64,000 nucleotides of DNA from Desulfovibrio sp. UIB00 (GTDB lineage Bacteria > Desulfobacterota > Desulfovibrionia > Desulfovibrionales > Desulfovibrionaceae). The stretch spans positions 62,001 to 126,000 of the forward strand of contig NZ_JAETXJ010000008.1 in assembly GCF_022508225.1 (NCBI RefSeq), given 5' to 3'. The notes beneath the pieces were generated by a model. It did not search any database and was not told where the DNA came from. It saw nothing but the letters and a program-made list of their open reading frames with translations. A program made the position numbers and the translations under genes. Positions 36,037 to 45,417 of the stretch are shown here, piece after piece. Every line of letters begins with the position of its first letter. Position 1 is the stretch's first letter.

Positions 36037-36870
36037 TCAGGCTATGTGCTGTACCTTGCCCCGGCAGGTGATGGCGGGGCCGTCAAGGGAACTCATGGCA
36101 TCCAGCAGCAGAGTGCGGTAGGTGCCTGTGCCGCCGCCCACGGCCCCCATATTTTCTGCGGCGATCTCCCCGGCCACGCCCATGGAGCACATGGCGCACA
36201 GGCAGGCCTGCGGCAGCTCGGCCGGGGCAGCGCCCACGCAGCAGCCCACCACGGCGGCTGTCATACAGCCTGCGCCGGTGATGCGCGTCATGAGCGGGTC
36301 GCCATTGCTGACGGCCCAGGCCCCTTTTGAGTGGGCCACAATGTCTATGCGCCCGCTGATGATGATAACCGCACCAGTGGCGGCGCACATGTCCATGGCC
36401 ATGCGGGCCGAGGCGGCAAGGTTGTCTTCTGAAACCAGCGTGCCTTCATCTGCGTCAACGCCGCGCGCCGTGGCTTTATCGCCCGCCAGAAAACGGATTT
36501 CAGAACTGTTGCCCTTGATGGCGGCAAAGCGCACCTCCTGCATCAGGGCGCGCAGCGTTTCGTTGCGCAGGCTGGACGCGCCCGCGCCCACAGGGTCGAG
36601 CACAACAGGAATGTTCAGGGCATTGGCGCGTTTGCCCGCTGCAAGCATGGATGCCGCCGTTCGGGTATTGAGGGTGCCAATATTGAGAACCAGAGCCGAA
36701 CTGAGGCCCACAATCTGCTCCACTTCCGCCGCATCATCAGCCATGATGGGCGATCCCCCCGCAGCCAGAATGATATTTGCGCAGTCATTGACTGTCACAT
36801 AGTTTGTAATGCTGTGCACCACGGGGCTTTGGCGGCGCACCATGTCGAGAATTTCCCCAAAGCATTCCAT
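36037..36870 (-). CDS. thiM: Hydroxyethylthiazole kinase
   Basis: 277 residues, ribokinase-like fold. It phosphorylates 4-methyl-5-(2-hydroxyethyl)thiazole in thiamine salvage. VHSITNYVTVNDCAN (about 18-32) and SPIMADDAAEVEQIV form the thiazole site, LDPVGAGAS (91-99) a phosphate loop, and TGAGCMTAAVVG contains the GAGC motif with Cys202. The start has GGGGGAGA upstream. No thiE or thiD is adjacent and no THI-box riboswitch was seen in the short upstream region. It is convergent with the sensor-like gene across a shared terminator. Confidence 0.95.
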   Translation of the reverse strand: MECFGEILDMVRRQSPVVHSITNYVTVNDCANIILAAGGSPIMADDAAEVEQIVGLSSALVLNIGTLNTRTAASMLAAGKRANALNIPVVLDPVGAGASSLRNETLRALMQEVRFAAIKGNSSEIRFLAGDKATARGVDADEGTLVSEDNLAASARMAMDMCAATGAVIIISGRIDIVAHSKGAWAVSNGDPLMTRITGAGCMTAAVVGCCVGAAPAELPQACLCAMCSMGVAGEIAAENMGAVGGGTGTYRTLLLDAMSSLDGPAITCRGKVQHIA

Positions 36871-36967
36871 GCTCTGTCTCCCCCGGCCAGACCGGAAGCA
36901 ATAGTAAAAAAAGCGCAGGGTAGAACGCGCTCAGACACCGCAGATGCCCACAGAAACGCAGTTCGTC

Positions 36968-37315
36968 CTAGGGCTTGATATAGGCGAAGCCTTCGCGTTG
37001 CAGGCGCACAATTTCCACAAGCCCGGCGGGCACAACATCGCAGCCGGGCCAGATGCCAGCATGATCGATCTTGTTGTCGGCCAGCGCGTTGGCGCACAGC
37101 AGGATGCGCAGGCCCTGATCCTGCAAGGGGGCCGCAATGGCTCGGAATTCTTCATTGCCCTTGACGAACTGGGTGACGGCTGGGCCGTTGGCTACAACCA
37201 CAAGCTGAAAGCGTTCTTGGGGCAGGGCTTTGATATAGTTGGCTGCATTACGAAGAACAAGACGCAGGATGTCGGGGTCCTTGCTGTCCATGTGCAGGCA
37301 GAGATCGTAATTCAT
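36968..37315 (-). CDS. DsrE-family-like small protein
   Basis: 115 residues with the alternating beta-alpha pattern of DsrE/YchN-like proteins (MNYDLCLHMDSKD, FQLVVVANGPAVTQFV, LRILLCANALADNK, VPAGLVEIVRLQREGFAYI). In this family, cysteines near the end of a strand can carry sulfur; here a Cys sits in LLLCANAL at the expected place. The start is the ATG at 37315 with GGAAG upstream; the frame is open to 37393 but the extension looks non-coding. It follows divergently from tamA and precedes thiM. A sulfur-transfer role is possible but not shown. Confidence 0.65.
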   Translation of the reverse strand: MNYDLCLHMDSKDPDILRLVLRNAANYIKALPQERFQLVVVANGPAVTQFVKGNEEFRAIAAPLQDQGLRILLCANALADNKIDHAGIWPGCDVVPAGLVEIVRLQREGFAYIKP

Positions 37316-37447
37316 ACTTCTTCCTGTTGTTATGCGTTGCGCAGGCTGCAAGGCCTGTTGCATCAATCCTAGCCAAGCGGCAGTTTTTTGCAAGCAACAG
37401 TTGCGAATGGTTCTTGATTCATGCGGCGGGGCAACGTATGATTCGAC

Positions 37448-39433
37448 ATGATCTCCACCCTTGGCGCACTACCCCCCCAGAGGGCGACCAGCCTTTCCGT
37501 ACTGCGAGCCTTCGCAGTCTTGGTGTTGCTGCTGTGCGCCGGGGGCTGCGGCTTGCTGGCCAGAGCGCCCGCAGAAGAACCGCAGCCAGCGCCGCCGGGG
37601 CTGGAAACGGCCTGGCAGGGTAAGCCCGTGCCGTACAAGGTGCGTATCAAGGTGCAGGACGGCCCTGATTCTCTGGCAGGGCAAATGAAGGCCTCAAGCC
37701 AGCTTGTGCAGCTTGCCAAGGAACAGCCAGACAGCCTGCTGGCTCTTGAAAGGCGCGCCAGAGCCGACACCGCCAGCGCGCAAAGCCTGCTGCACTCCCA
37801 AGGCTATTATGACGGCCTTGCTTCCGTTCAAATAGACAAGGACGCCTCACCCGTTGTTGTTGACCTTGTCCTTTCGCCGGGCAAGCGTTACAGCCTGGGC
37901 CGCGCCGATGTGTATTACGACCCGGAGCCCGACATCCCGCAGTTTTTCCGCAATCGGCAGCGCGAGGTGGGCTTTTGGGGGCTGCAAACGGAACCCGTGC
38001 CCCCGCCGTCCTTCCCCACAGTTTTGCCGGGAGTCGCCATTGGCAAGCCCATTGCCGCCGATGACCTGCTCGCGGCGGTGGATGCCCTGCCAGAATCCTT
38101 GCGGCGGCAGGGCTATCCCCTGGCCGCTGTGGCGGATACCAGCTACACCCTTGACCGCGAGGCCCGCAAACTCAATGCCGATATCCTGGTGCGGCCCGGT
38201 CCTCCGGCGCTCATGGGCCGTATCGAAGTGCGCGGAGCAAAGGAAGTGAACGCCGAATACGTGCAGCGGCTCGCGCCCTGGAATGTGGGCGAGGAACCGT
38301 GGGATTCGGACATGGTGGAAGACTACGCCAACAAGCTGCGCGGTCTGGGCTTGTTCCGCTCCGTGCAGGTCAAACCTCTGGAAGAAAATCTCGCCTGGGG
38401 CGCGGGGCGCGAAAGCGCCTCCGTGCTGCCGCTGGAAGTGACCGTGGCGGAAGCGCCCTTCCATTCGGTGGGGGCCAGTGCCCGGTACGATACGGATACG
38501 GGCCTTGGTGTGGAAGGCATGTGGGAAAACCGCAATGTCTTTGGGAATGGTGAAAAACTCACGCTTTCAGCTCCGCTGGCTACGGAAACGCAAGGCCTCA
38601 AGGCGGTGTTTGAAAAGCCCGCCTTTATGGCCAGGGAGCAGAAACTGCTCGTCACCGGCTCCACCCTGCGGGAAGATACCAGCGCCTACGAAAAAATTGC
38701 GGGCAGCGGCTCCGGCGACATCGAGCGGCGGCTTTCTCGCCAGTGGTGGGGCAGCGCGGGCCTTGGGGGCGAAAGCGGCTCCATCAAGGATAACGAGCAG
38801 GACCCCAAGGGCTACGGATTTTTTGGGCCACGGGTGGGGCTGCGGCGCGACACGCGCAACAATATCCTCAATCCTTCCGACGGGTCGGAGCTGGCGGTCA
38901 AGGTCAAGCCCTACACGGGCTTTTACGGCGAATCGTTCAACGTCATGACAGGGGTTGTTTCTGCCAGCGGCTATTACGCCCCCTTCCGCAAGGACGGCCT
39001 GCCGGATGACAAGCTTGTGCTGGCGGGCAGGGTCGAGGCCGGGGGGCTTGCGGGTGCCGGGCTGCGCACCATTCCGGCCAGTTTGCGCTATTACACGGGC
39101 GGGGCTGGCTCTGTGCGGGGCTATGCCTATCAGTCGCTCGGTCCCCGCGACCACAAGGACGAACCGCTGGGCGGGCGTTCCTATCAGGTGGTAAATCTTG
39201 AGGCGCGCTATAAAATTACCGAGGATGTGGGCATTGTGCCTTTTCTGGATGGCGGCATGGTCTACAGGGACGAGCTGCCGCGCATCATCGGCGACATGAA
39301 CTGGGGCGCTGGCCTTGGCCTGCGGTACTATACGCCCATCGGCCCTGTGCGGCTGGATGTGGGTTTTCCCTTGCAGCCCATTGACGGCGATCCCCCGGTG
39401 CAGATTTACGTCAGCATAGGACAGTCTTTCTGA
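37448..39433 (+). CDS. tamA: TamA, Omp85-family outer-membrane assembly factor
   Basis: 661 residues. A hydrophobic N-terminal signal (VLRAFAVLVLLLCAGG) directs export. Periplasmic POTRA-like repeats follow from about residue 60 to 320 (for example KVRIKVQDGPDSL, LMGRIEVRGAKEVNAEYVQ), then a C-terminal 16-strand beta-barrel of the bacterial surface antigen family (RYYTGGAGSVRGYAYQSLGP carries the conserved R-G-Y loop motif; the barrel ends in a terminal Phe, VSIGQSF). With TamB it forms a complex spanning the periplasm, involved in autotransporter assembly and in phospholipid transport. The stop overlaps the tamB start by one base. The pairing with TamB makes the assignment secure. Confidence 0.9.
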   Translation: MISTLGALPPQRATSLSVLRAFAVLVLLLCAGGCGLLARAPAEEPQPAPPGLETAWQGKPVPYKVRIKVQDGPDSLAGQMKASSQLVQLAKEQPDSLLALERRARADTASAQSLLHSQGYYDGLASVQIDKDASPVVVDLVLSPGKRYSLGRADVYYDPEPDIPQFFRNRQREVGFWGLQTEPVPPPSFPTVLPGVAIGKPIAADDLLAAVDALPESLRRQGYPLAAVADTSYTLDREARKLNADILVRPGPPALMGRIEVRGAKEVNAEYVQRLAPWNVGEEPWDSDMVEDYANKLRGLGLFRSVQVKPLEENLAWGAGRESASVLPLEVTVAEAPFHSVGASARYDTDTGLGVEGMWENRNVFGNGEKLTLSAPLATETQGLKAVFEKPAFMAREQKLLVTGSTLREDTSAYEKIAGSGSGDIERRLSRQWWGSAGLGGESGSIKDNEQDPKGYGFFGPRVGLRRDTRNNILNPSDGSELAVKVKPYTGFYGESFNVMTGVVSASGYYAPFRKDGLPDDKLVLAGRVEAGGLAGAGLRTIPASLRYYTGGAGSVRGYAYQSLGPRDHKDEPLGGRSYQVVNLEARYKITEDVGIVPFLDGGMVYRDELPRIIGDMNWGAGLGLRYYTPIGPVRLDVGFPLQPIDGDPPVQIYVSIGQSF

Positions 39434-42400
39434 TGGATCAGGAACACAGCGCGGCCCCGCCGTCTTCCTCTCCTTCCGCATCTGCCGCTCTGGGCGGCAA
39501 GGCTGCCTCCAATGCGGGCCAGCCCGGCCACAGAAAACCCTCTGGCGGCGGTAGTGGTTCCTTTCGCAAGTGGCTGCGCCGTGCAGGCTGGGCGCTGGGC
39601 CTGTGCGTGCTGCTGTGCGTAATTGCCCTTGCCGCAACCCTCGCGGCCTTGCGCAGCGAATCCGTGCAGGGCTGGCTGACGGAAAAAATCAATACGGCTA
39701 TGGAAGCCGCGCCGGGATCCGGTACGCCGCCTGCTGGCGTGCGGGCGCGCATTACCCATCTTTCCGGCTCCTTGCCTTTTGAATTTTCTCTTGGCCTGGA
39801 ACTGTTCGATGGTGACGGTCTGTGGATGCGTCTGCCGGACTGCCGCGCGCAATGGGATTGGCGCGCCCTGCCTTCGGTCGTGCGCATTGCTTCCGTATAT
39901 GTAAATGACGCGCAACTGTTGCGCCTGCCCATACTGCCGGACGCGCCCGTTCCTGCGCCTGCGCCGCCCCTGACTGAGGCTGCCTTGCGCGCCATGCTGG
40001 GTGATGCGCTACGCATGCTTGGCGGTTTGCCCGGCTGGTTGCCGCAGGTGCATCTTGGCGGGCTGAACATCCTCAATGCCCATTTGCCTCAAGCTTTGCT
40101 GGGTGGGGAGGCTCCTGCCGCTGCCCGGAATGAAACTGCGCCAACCCCAAAGGTTGCCGCGCCAGATGCGGAAAAAAGTGCGCCTCCTACCGCAGAGGGC
40201 CAGCCAGCGACACCCGGCGCGACATTGCCCGGAGTGCGCCCTGAGCTGCATCCCGAAGCGCAGGGCGGAGGGAGAAATAAAACTTCCGCCGATGTACTTC
40301 TTGAAGCCAGCCTGCGGGTGGAGGGTGGAATACAGGGGGCGAAAGCCTTCTTGCTGCTCAGAATAGCCTGCGCGGAAGATAGCCCTTTGTACGTTGGTGG
40401 GGCGGCAATCCACGGGGTTGACTCAACAGCCAAAGTGATTCTCACCCCCTCCCACGTGGGCGAAGTTCTTGGCCTTGATGCCACAGCCGAGCTTTCCTCG
40501 ATATTGCGCAGGGCTTCTGACGCTTCCACTGCTTCTCCTGCAAGTTCTTCTTCCGTAGAAATCTCTTCTGCCAGGAATCTGCCCGCCGAATCAGGCGTGC
40601 TTGCCGCCCTGCTGCGCGAAGGAACCTATGTACAGGCGCGCCTTGCCGCGCGCGTCACTGCTCCCGTCGCTGGTGGTGGAGCCGCCGGGGTCAGCGCCGC
40701 GCTGGAAAGCATCCGGGTGGAAGCCGGGCCTCTGCATCTTGCCGGGCATGCAAAGTGGGACACTGGCGAGGCCGCTTCCTGGTTGGACGGGCCGCTGGAT
40801 GTGGATATTCAGGCCAACACTGGCGGGAAAGCTGATTCGGAAAAAGACGCTGCTGAAAAGACCGCACCTGCATCAGCTGCCGCTCCTTTCACAAACAGTA
40901 CCTTGCTGCCGGAACTCGCCCAGTTGCGCATCACGGCAAAGGGGCCGCTGCAAACTCCAGATATGCAGATAGCGCTGGATTGCCCCGCGTGGAACGTGGG
41001 CGGGCATGCCCTGGCGGATATTTCCCTGAAACTGGAATCCACGCCGCTCAACTGGGGGCGGGTGCTGCTTGGCGCTTTCAAGCAGACAAGTGCAACCCCG
41101 GCAGAAGTCGGGCTGACAGACCCCGGACAAAAAGATGCGGCGCAGGCAGCGGAACTGACAGTAAAAGTGCAGGCCTCCGCCGTAGTGGATAGCCATCCAC
41201 AGCGCCTTGGCGCAACGCTTTTTGCCCTGAACGACAGTGAAGACGGGCATGGTCTTTTGCGCGCTGGCCTGCGTGACCTTCAATGCCAGTTGCTGGGCGT
41301 GGCTGGTTCTGGCCATGTGAGTGCGGCCTTGCCCCTGCCGCCGCTGGTGGGCGGTATGCCCCGCGTGAACGGCAAGGTGGACGTGCGCGTGGCGGACTGG
41401 CAGGCGTTGTCCGCCATGTTGCCTGGGGCGCGGCTGGACGGAGACGCCGCGCTCTCCCTTGAACTGGCTTCGCTGCGGGTGGAACCTGCGGTGCCCGCAG
41501 CTGCTCAAAGTTCGTCAGGCCAGGATTTATCAGGCAAAAATTCTCAAGCCCAGAAAACGCAGGCTCCGGCCTCGCAGGCCGCGTACTCACAGCAGGCAAC
41601 GCTTCGCTGGCGAGTGCCTCGGATGGCTTACCGGGCAGGCAAAGACCCGGCGGTGGAAATCCAGGGCCTGGAGGGCGAGGCGGTTCTGACCGATACCCTC
41701 GGCAAGGGCCTGCTTGCCGTCCGGCTTGACCTCGCCGGGGTACGCAGCGGGACTATCCGCCTTGGTGCCAAGCTGCGCGCCCAGGGTTCCATATTTGGGC
41801 CATTGGAAGCCAGCCTCGAAACAAGTGGATTTGCCGCAACGCGTTGCGCCGTGCGTTGGCAGCCCGGCCTGCTTGAACTGCGCCGCCTTGATCTTGACCT
41901 GCCCGCGCAAAAGCTGGGCCTGCGCGCGGCGGCAGGGGCCACAATGCGCTACGGCGCGGGCGATCTGGAGGTCAACGGTCTTGATGTAACCATGAAGCCT
42001 TCCGGCAGGTTGCGGGCGCAGGCCGCCCTTGGGCCGGAAAAGCTTGATCTGCGCCTTACGTTGGAGCGTCTTTCGCTCGCGCCCTGGCGTGTGCTGATTC
42101 CGGCCTTGCCCAAGGGCGAGCTTGAGGCCAGCGCACGGCTTACCGGCACTCCGGCTCAACCCGGCGGGGATCTGCGCGTGGACGTGCGCGGCCTTGTGGT
42201 GCCGGGGGCGGCGCTCAAACCCATGAATCTTGCGCTTACCGGCAAGCTGGAGCGGGACAGTGCTGGCAGCGGCGCTCTGGCCCTGCGCCTTGTGCCGGAT
42301 CAGGCCACGGTGGTGGCTCTGGGCGGTACGGAATGCCGGGTAGAAGCCCGTTTGCCCCTTCTTTTCGGGCCGGACGGATTGCCGAGCCCGAACATGCAGG

Positions 42401-43818
42401 GGCCGCTCCGCGCGGCAGTGCACTGGAATGGAGCCGTGGCCCCCCTGTGGAGCCTTATGCCCGTGGCTGACCAGCGGCTTGCGGGGCGGCTTGCGCTTTC
42501 GCTTGATGTGGGCGGCAGCCTTGAGGCCCCGACCCCCAAGGGTTTTGTGCGCATGGACGACACCCGTTACGAAAATTTGCAGTACGGTGTGCTGCTCACG
42601 GGCATCAACCTACGGCTTGATCTTGAAGAAGGCCGTGGCGGCGCATTGGGGCTTGCCCGTCTGAACCTTGGCGCAGCTGATGGGCAGGGCGGTACAGCGC
42701 GCATCACCGGGCAGGCCAGGCTTGACGGCAGCATGCTTGATTTCAAGGCCGTGGTTGACCATCTGCGCCCCTTGCGACGCCGCGACATCCGCGTGGAACT
42801 TTCGGCGCAGACTTCCGTGGCTGGCAGCGCCGCAGCGCCCCAAGTACGGGGAACCGTCACCGTGAATCAGGGGCTTGTGCTGCTCAATAACCTTGATGTG
42901 GGCACCAGCATCACCACCCTGCCCATCAGCAAGGTTTCGCCCGCCTGGGCCAGAGCAGGGCATGAACCGCCCACACCTGCCGTGCCGCAGGGCAAAAAGA
43001 CCGCATCCCCCGCAGCCGTCGGCCCAGCCCCAACTGCTCCCGCTTCTGGCGGCAGTGCGGGCCTGCTGGACTTGCGCATTGTCATCCCGGGGCGCTTTGT
43101 CGTGGAAGGGTTTGGACTCAAGAGCGAGTGGAAGGCAGACATGCATGTAGGCGGTACGCCCGCCGAACCTCTGATCTCCGGCCAGCTCAGCGCTGTAAAA
43201 GGCAGTCTTGATATTCTGGGCAAAAATTTCAAGCTGGCGCGGGGCGCTGTGACCTTTGGCGGCGGGGCTGTGTCCAACCCCCTGCTGGACATCATGCTCA
43301 CCAGTCAGACCCCTGCACTCATGGCCAATATCAGCATTGTGGGCACGGTGCGCAAAATGCAGCTGATCCTGAGCAGCGACCCTGAAATGCCGCGCGATGA
43401 AATTCTGGCCCAGATACTTTTTGGCAAAAGTGCCAGCGAGCTTGGGAGGTTTGAAAATCTGCGTCTGGCCGCCGCCGTGGCGCAGCTGGCCGGATTTGGG
43501 TCGGGCAGCGGAGGCGGTGGTGTGCTGGATTCTGCACGTCAGGTGCTGGGCGTTGATGTGCTGCGCTTCAATTCCAGCGCTTCCGGCACAAACGGGACGG
43601 GCCAGTCGGGCCAAGGCGGCGACGGCATGGCGGCGGGCAGCTCGGTGGAAATGGGCAAGTACCTCACGGAAGATATCTATGTGGGCGTGCAGCAGGGAGC
43701 CAAACAGGGCACAACCGCCTTTGTGATTCAGCTGGAGCTGACCCCGAAGGCCAATCTTGAACTGCGCACCGAGCAGCAGAGTACCAAGGGCGGCCTGACC
43801 TGGAAGTATAATTATTGA
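39433..43818 (+). CDS. tamB: TamB, inner-membrane-anchored periplasm-spanning protein
   Basis: 1461 residues. After a basic N-terminus, one transmembrane helix at about residues 53-76 anchors it in the inner membrane. The long middle has the repetitive beta-strand pattern of AsmA-like/TamB bridge proteins, with low-complexity Ala/Pro/Ser insertions at about 225-280 and 510-580. The C-terminal DUF490 domain is clear (LMANISIVGTVRKMQLILSS, MPRDEILAQILFGKSASEL, then a Gly-rich loop and LGVDVLRF). Bridge proteins of this class form a hydrophobic groove that moves lipids between membranes. Translation is coupled to tamA. It is longer than the approximately 1260 residues of E. coli TamB, largely through the insertions. 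Confidence 0.92.
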   Translation: MDQEHSAAPPSSSPSASAALGGKAASNAGQPGHRKPSGGGSGSFRKWLRRAGWALGLCVLLCVIALAATLAALRSESVQGWLTEKINTAMEAAPGSGTPPAGVRARITHLSGSLPFEFSLGLELFDGDGLWMRLPDCRAQWDWRALPSVVRIASVYVNDAQLLRLPILPDAPVPAPAPPLTEAALRAMLGDALRMLGGLPGWLPQVHLGGLNILNAHLPQALLGGEAPAAARNETAPTPKVAAPDAEKSAPPTAEGQPATPGATLPGVRPELHPEAQGGGRNKTSADVLLEASLRVEGGIQGAKAFLLLRIACAEDSPLYVGGAAIHGVDSTAKVILTPSHVGEVLGLDATAELSSILRRASDASTASPASSSSVEISSARNLPAESGVLAALLREGTYVQARLAARVTAPVAGGGAAGVSAALESIRVEAGPLHLAGHAKWDTGEAASWLDGPLDVDIQANTGGKADSEKDAAEKTAPASAAAPFTNSTLLPELAQLRITAKGPLQTPDMQIALDCPAWNVGGHALADISLKLESTPLNWGRVLLGAFKQTSATPAEVGLTDPGQKDAAQAAELTVKVQASAVVDSHPQRLGATLFALNDSEDGHGLLRAGLRDLQCQLLGVAGSGHVSAALPLPPLVGGMPRVNGKVDVRVADWQALSAMLPGARLDGDAALSLELASLRVEPAVPAAAQSSSGQDLSGKNSQAQKTQAPASQAAYSQQATLRWRVPRMAYRAGKDPAVEIQGLEGEAVLTDTLGKGLLAVRLDLAGVRSGTIRLGAKLRAQGSIFGPLEASLETSGFAATRCAVRWQPGLLELRRLDLDLPAQKLGLRAAAGATMRYGAGDLEVNGLDVTMKPSGRLRAQAALGPEKLDLRLTLERLSLAPWRVLIPALPKGELEASARLTGTPAQPGGDLRVDVRGLVVPGAALKPMNLALTGKLERDSAGSGALALRLVPDQATVVALGGTECRVEARLPLLFGPDGLPSPNMQGPLRAAVHWNGAVAPLWSLMPVADQRLAGRLALSLDVGGSLEAPTPKGFVRMDDTRYENLQYGVLLTGINLRLDLEEGRGGALGLARLNLGAADGQGGTARITGQARLDGSMLDFKAVVDHLRPLRRRDIRVELSAQTSVAGSAAAPQVRGTVTVNQGLVLLNNLDVGTSITTLPISKVSPAWARAGHEPPTPAVPQGKKTASPAAVGPAPTAPASGGSAGLLDLRIVIPGRFVVEGFGLKSEWKADMHVGGTPAEPLISGQLSAVKGSLDILGKNFKLARGAVTFGGGAVSNPLLDIMLTSQTPALMANISIVGTVRKMQLILSSDPEMPRDEILAQILFGKSASELGRFENLRLAAAVAQLAGFGSGSGGGGVLDSARQVLGVDVLRFNSSASGTNGTGQSGQGGDGMAAGSSVEMGKYLTEDIYVGVQQGAKQGTTAFVIQLELTPKANLELRTEQQSTKGGLTWKYNY

Positions 43819-44063
43819 TGCCGCTCATCTTGGCGGGCGGTGCGGGTTGTGATAACATACGAAAATAGTGTTATTAGGCAGCTCCACTGCTCACGTACCT
43901 GTTTGCGCGGTTTCCCGCCTGCGGGATGTGGCGGGTGGGCAAGCATACATGATGTGTCAGGCAGCAGGCCTGCAGCCTGACTGGACGCTGCCGCCTATCT
44001 GGGGCAGACTGCGGACAGCCGCTTGCAGGCGGCAAGGCATAACGACAGTAAAGGAAATGTAGT

Positions 44064-44522
44064 ATGGGCAAGATCATAGCCATTTGCACCAGTCAGAAAA
44101 AAGGCACGGCCAAAAAGGCCGTGGATCAGGCGAATATTATAGAAAATCACGGCATTGAGGGCGACGCTCACGCGGGCAACTGGCTCCGTCAGGTCAGCCT
44201 GCTTTCGTGGCAGGCCATCGAGGCCTTCAAGGCCCGGGGCGCTCTGGTCGCCAACGGCTGTTTTGGAGAAAATCTGATAGTGGACGGTATTGATTTTGCC
44301 GCTCTGCCGGTGGGAACCCGTATTGCGTGTGATGACGTGCTGCTGGAAGTTACGCAGATCGGCAAGGAATGTCACAGCCATTGCCAGATATTCCACACCA
44401 TGGGCGAATGCATCATGCCCACCCAGGGCGTATTTGCCAAGGTGTTGCACGGCGGCGTTGTGCGCACGGGCGACATGATGGAAGTATTGGATCCCTCTGC
44501 CGGGGAAGCTGCGCCTGCATAA
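44064..44522 (+). CDS. MOSC-domain protein
   Basis: 152 residues. The MOSC fold is recognised from NHGIEGDAHAGNWLRQVSLLSW, GCFGENLIVDGIDF and the cysteine-bearing GKECHSHCQIFHTMG, followed by GVFAKVLHGGVVRTGDMM. MOSC domains bind sulfur carriers or molybdenum cofactor, and stand-alone copies are common in molybdoenzyme-rich anaerobes. A weak AAAGGA site precedes the ATG. It is followed after 21 bases by a short membrane gene and a GNAT gene. moaC is further along the window (57 kb), but not in an operon with it. Confidence 0.85.
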   Translation: MGKIIAICTSQKKGTAKKAVDQANIIENHGIEGDAHAGNWLRQVSLLSWQAIEAFKARGALVANGCFGENLIVDGIDFAALPVGTRIACDDVLLEVTQIGKECHSHCQIFHTMGECIMPTQGVFAKVLHGGVVRTGDMMEVLDPSAGEAAPA

Positions 44523-44543
44523 CACGTTCAGGTCGGGAGACAT

Positions 44544-44858
44544 ATGGAAACGCTTAAGATGTTGCTGCGCACGGCGCTGTTTCTCGGCGGGGTAACAGTG
44601 GTTTTTGTGGCCTATACTGTTTGCGTGGCGCTGGTCGAAAGACATTTTTCGCCCAAGTACGCCAAGGGGCATGAGCAGTCACCCTCGGCGGTGGCTTCTG
44701 CCGCGCCCGACCGCGAGGCTCGCGTCCGCGCTCTGCTCGACAGCGGCCAGTTGGTCAAGGAGCAGTTTACCCTTGAAGTGCAAAGCCATGTGCCGCCCCT
44801 GCGTGTCGACCGCACTGCAGGTCTGCTGGCCGGGGTTGCTCATCAGAATGTTCGATGA
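44544..44858 (+). CDS. Small single-span membrane protein
   Basis: 104 residues. One transmembrane helix (LFLGGVTVVFVAYTVCVAL, about 13-31) is followed by an Ala/Ser-rich linker and a soluble tail. GGGAGA precedes the ATG. The stop overlaps the start of the GNAT gene by four bases, so they are coupled. I do not recognise the family; the size and topology resemble OadG-like small membrane proteins, but the expected motif is not clear. Confidence 0.6.
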   Translation: METLKMLLRTALFLGGVTVVFVAYTVCVALVERHFSPKYAKGHEQSPSAVASAAPDREARVRALLDSGQLVKEQFTLEVQSHVPPLRVDRTAGLLAGVAHQNVR

Positions 44859-45376
44859 GCGGCGTTGTCGAAAAGGCTCTTTCGCAGACATTGCGCATCC
44901 GGCAGGCAACAGCCTGCGACCATGCGCCCTTGGCGGATTTGTGGCGGCGCAGCGTGGAGGCCACCCACCATTTTTTGCCTTCCGGCGAGGTGGAACGCCT
45001 GTTTCATGATGTGCACAACACCTATCTGCCGGGCGTGGAAATCCTATGGGTGGCGGAGCTTGCGCCTTGCGGGCAGGCTGCACCCGCGCAACACGCTACG
45101 GGCAGCCCATTGGCGGGCTTTATTGGCTGCAACGGCGCGCAGGTGGAAATGCTCTTTGTTGAGCCGCGCTGCTTCCGTCACGGCGTGGGCAGGGCGCTTC
45201 TGGAGCACGTGCGGGCCTTGCACTCCCGGCTGACGCTGGATGTGAACGAACAGAATCCGCAGGCTCTGGCTTTTTATGAGCGGCAGGGTTTCAAGGTGGT
45301 GGGGCGGTCGGCTCTGGACGGGCAGGGCAATCCCTACCCCCTGTTGCACATGGAGTGGCAGGGCGAACCAGCCTGA
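44855..45376 (+). CDS. GNAT-family N-acetyltransferase
   Basis: 173 residues. The acetyl-CoA-binding motif A is seen as VEMLFVEPRCFRHGVGRALLEHV (the R-x-x-G-x-G/A pattern), and motif B as LDVNEQNPQALAFYERQGFKV with the usual Asn and the Y-x-x-x-G-F ending. The family transfers acetyl groups to amines of proteins, antibiotics or small molecules. The N-terminal LADLWRRSVEATHHFL resembles the YjaB-like subgroup. It is coupled to the membrane gene upstream and converges on the UV endonuclease gene with 41 bases between. The substrate is unknown. Confidence 0.88.
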   Translation: MSGVVEKALSQTLRIRQATACDHAPLADLWRRSVEATHHFLPSGEVERLFHDVHNTYLPGVEILWVAELAPCGQAAPAQHATGSPLAGFIGCNGAQVEMLFVEPRCFRHGVGRALLEHVRALHSRLTLDVNEQNPQALAFYERQGFKVVGRSALDGQGNPYPLLHMEWQGEPA

Positions 45377-45417
45377 CATCTTTCGGCGCACGGTTCTGCC
45401 CTGCGCCAATTTTTTTG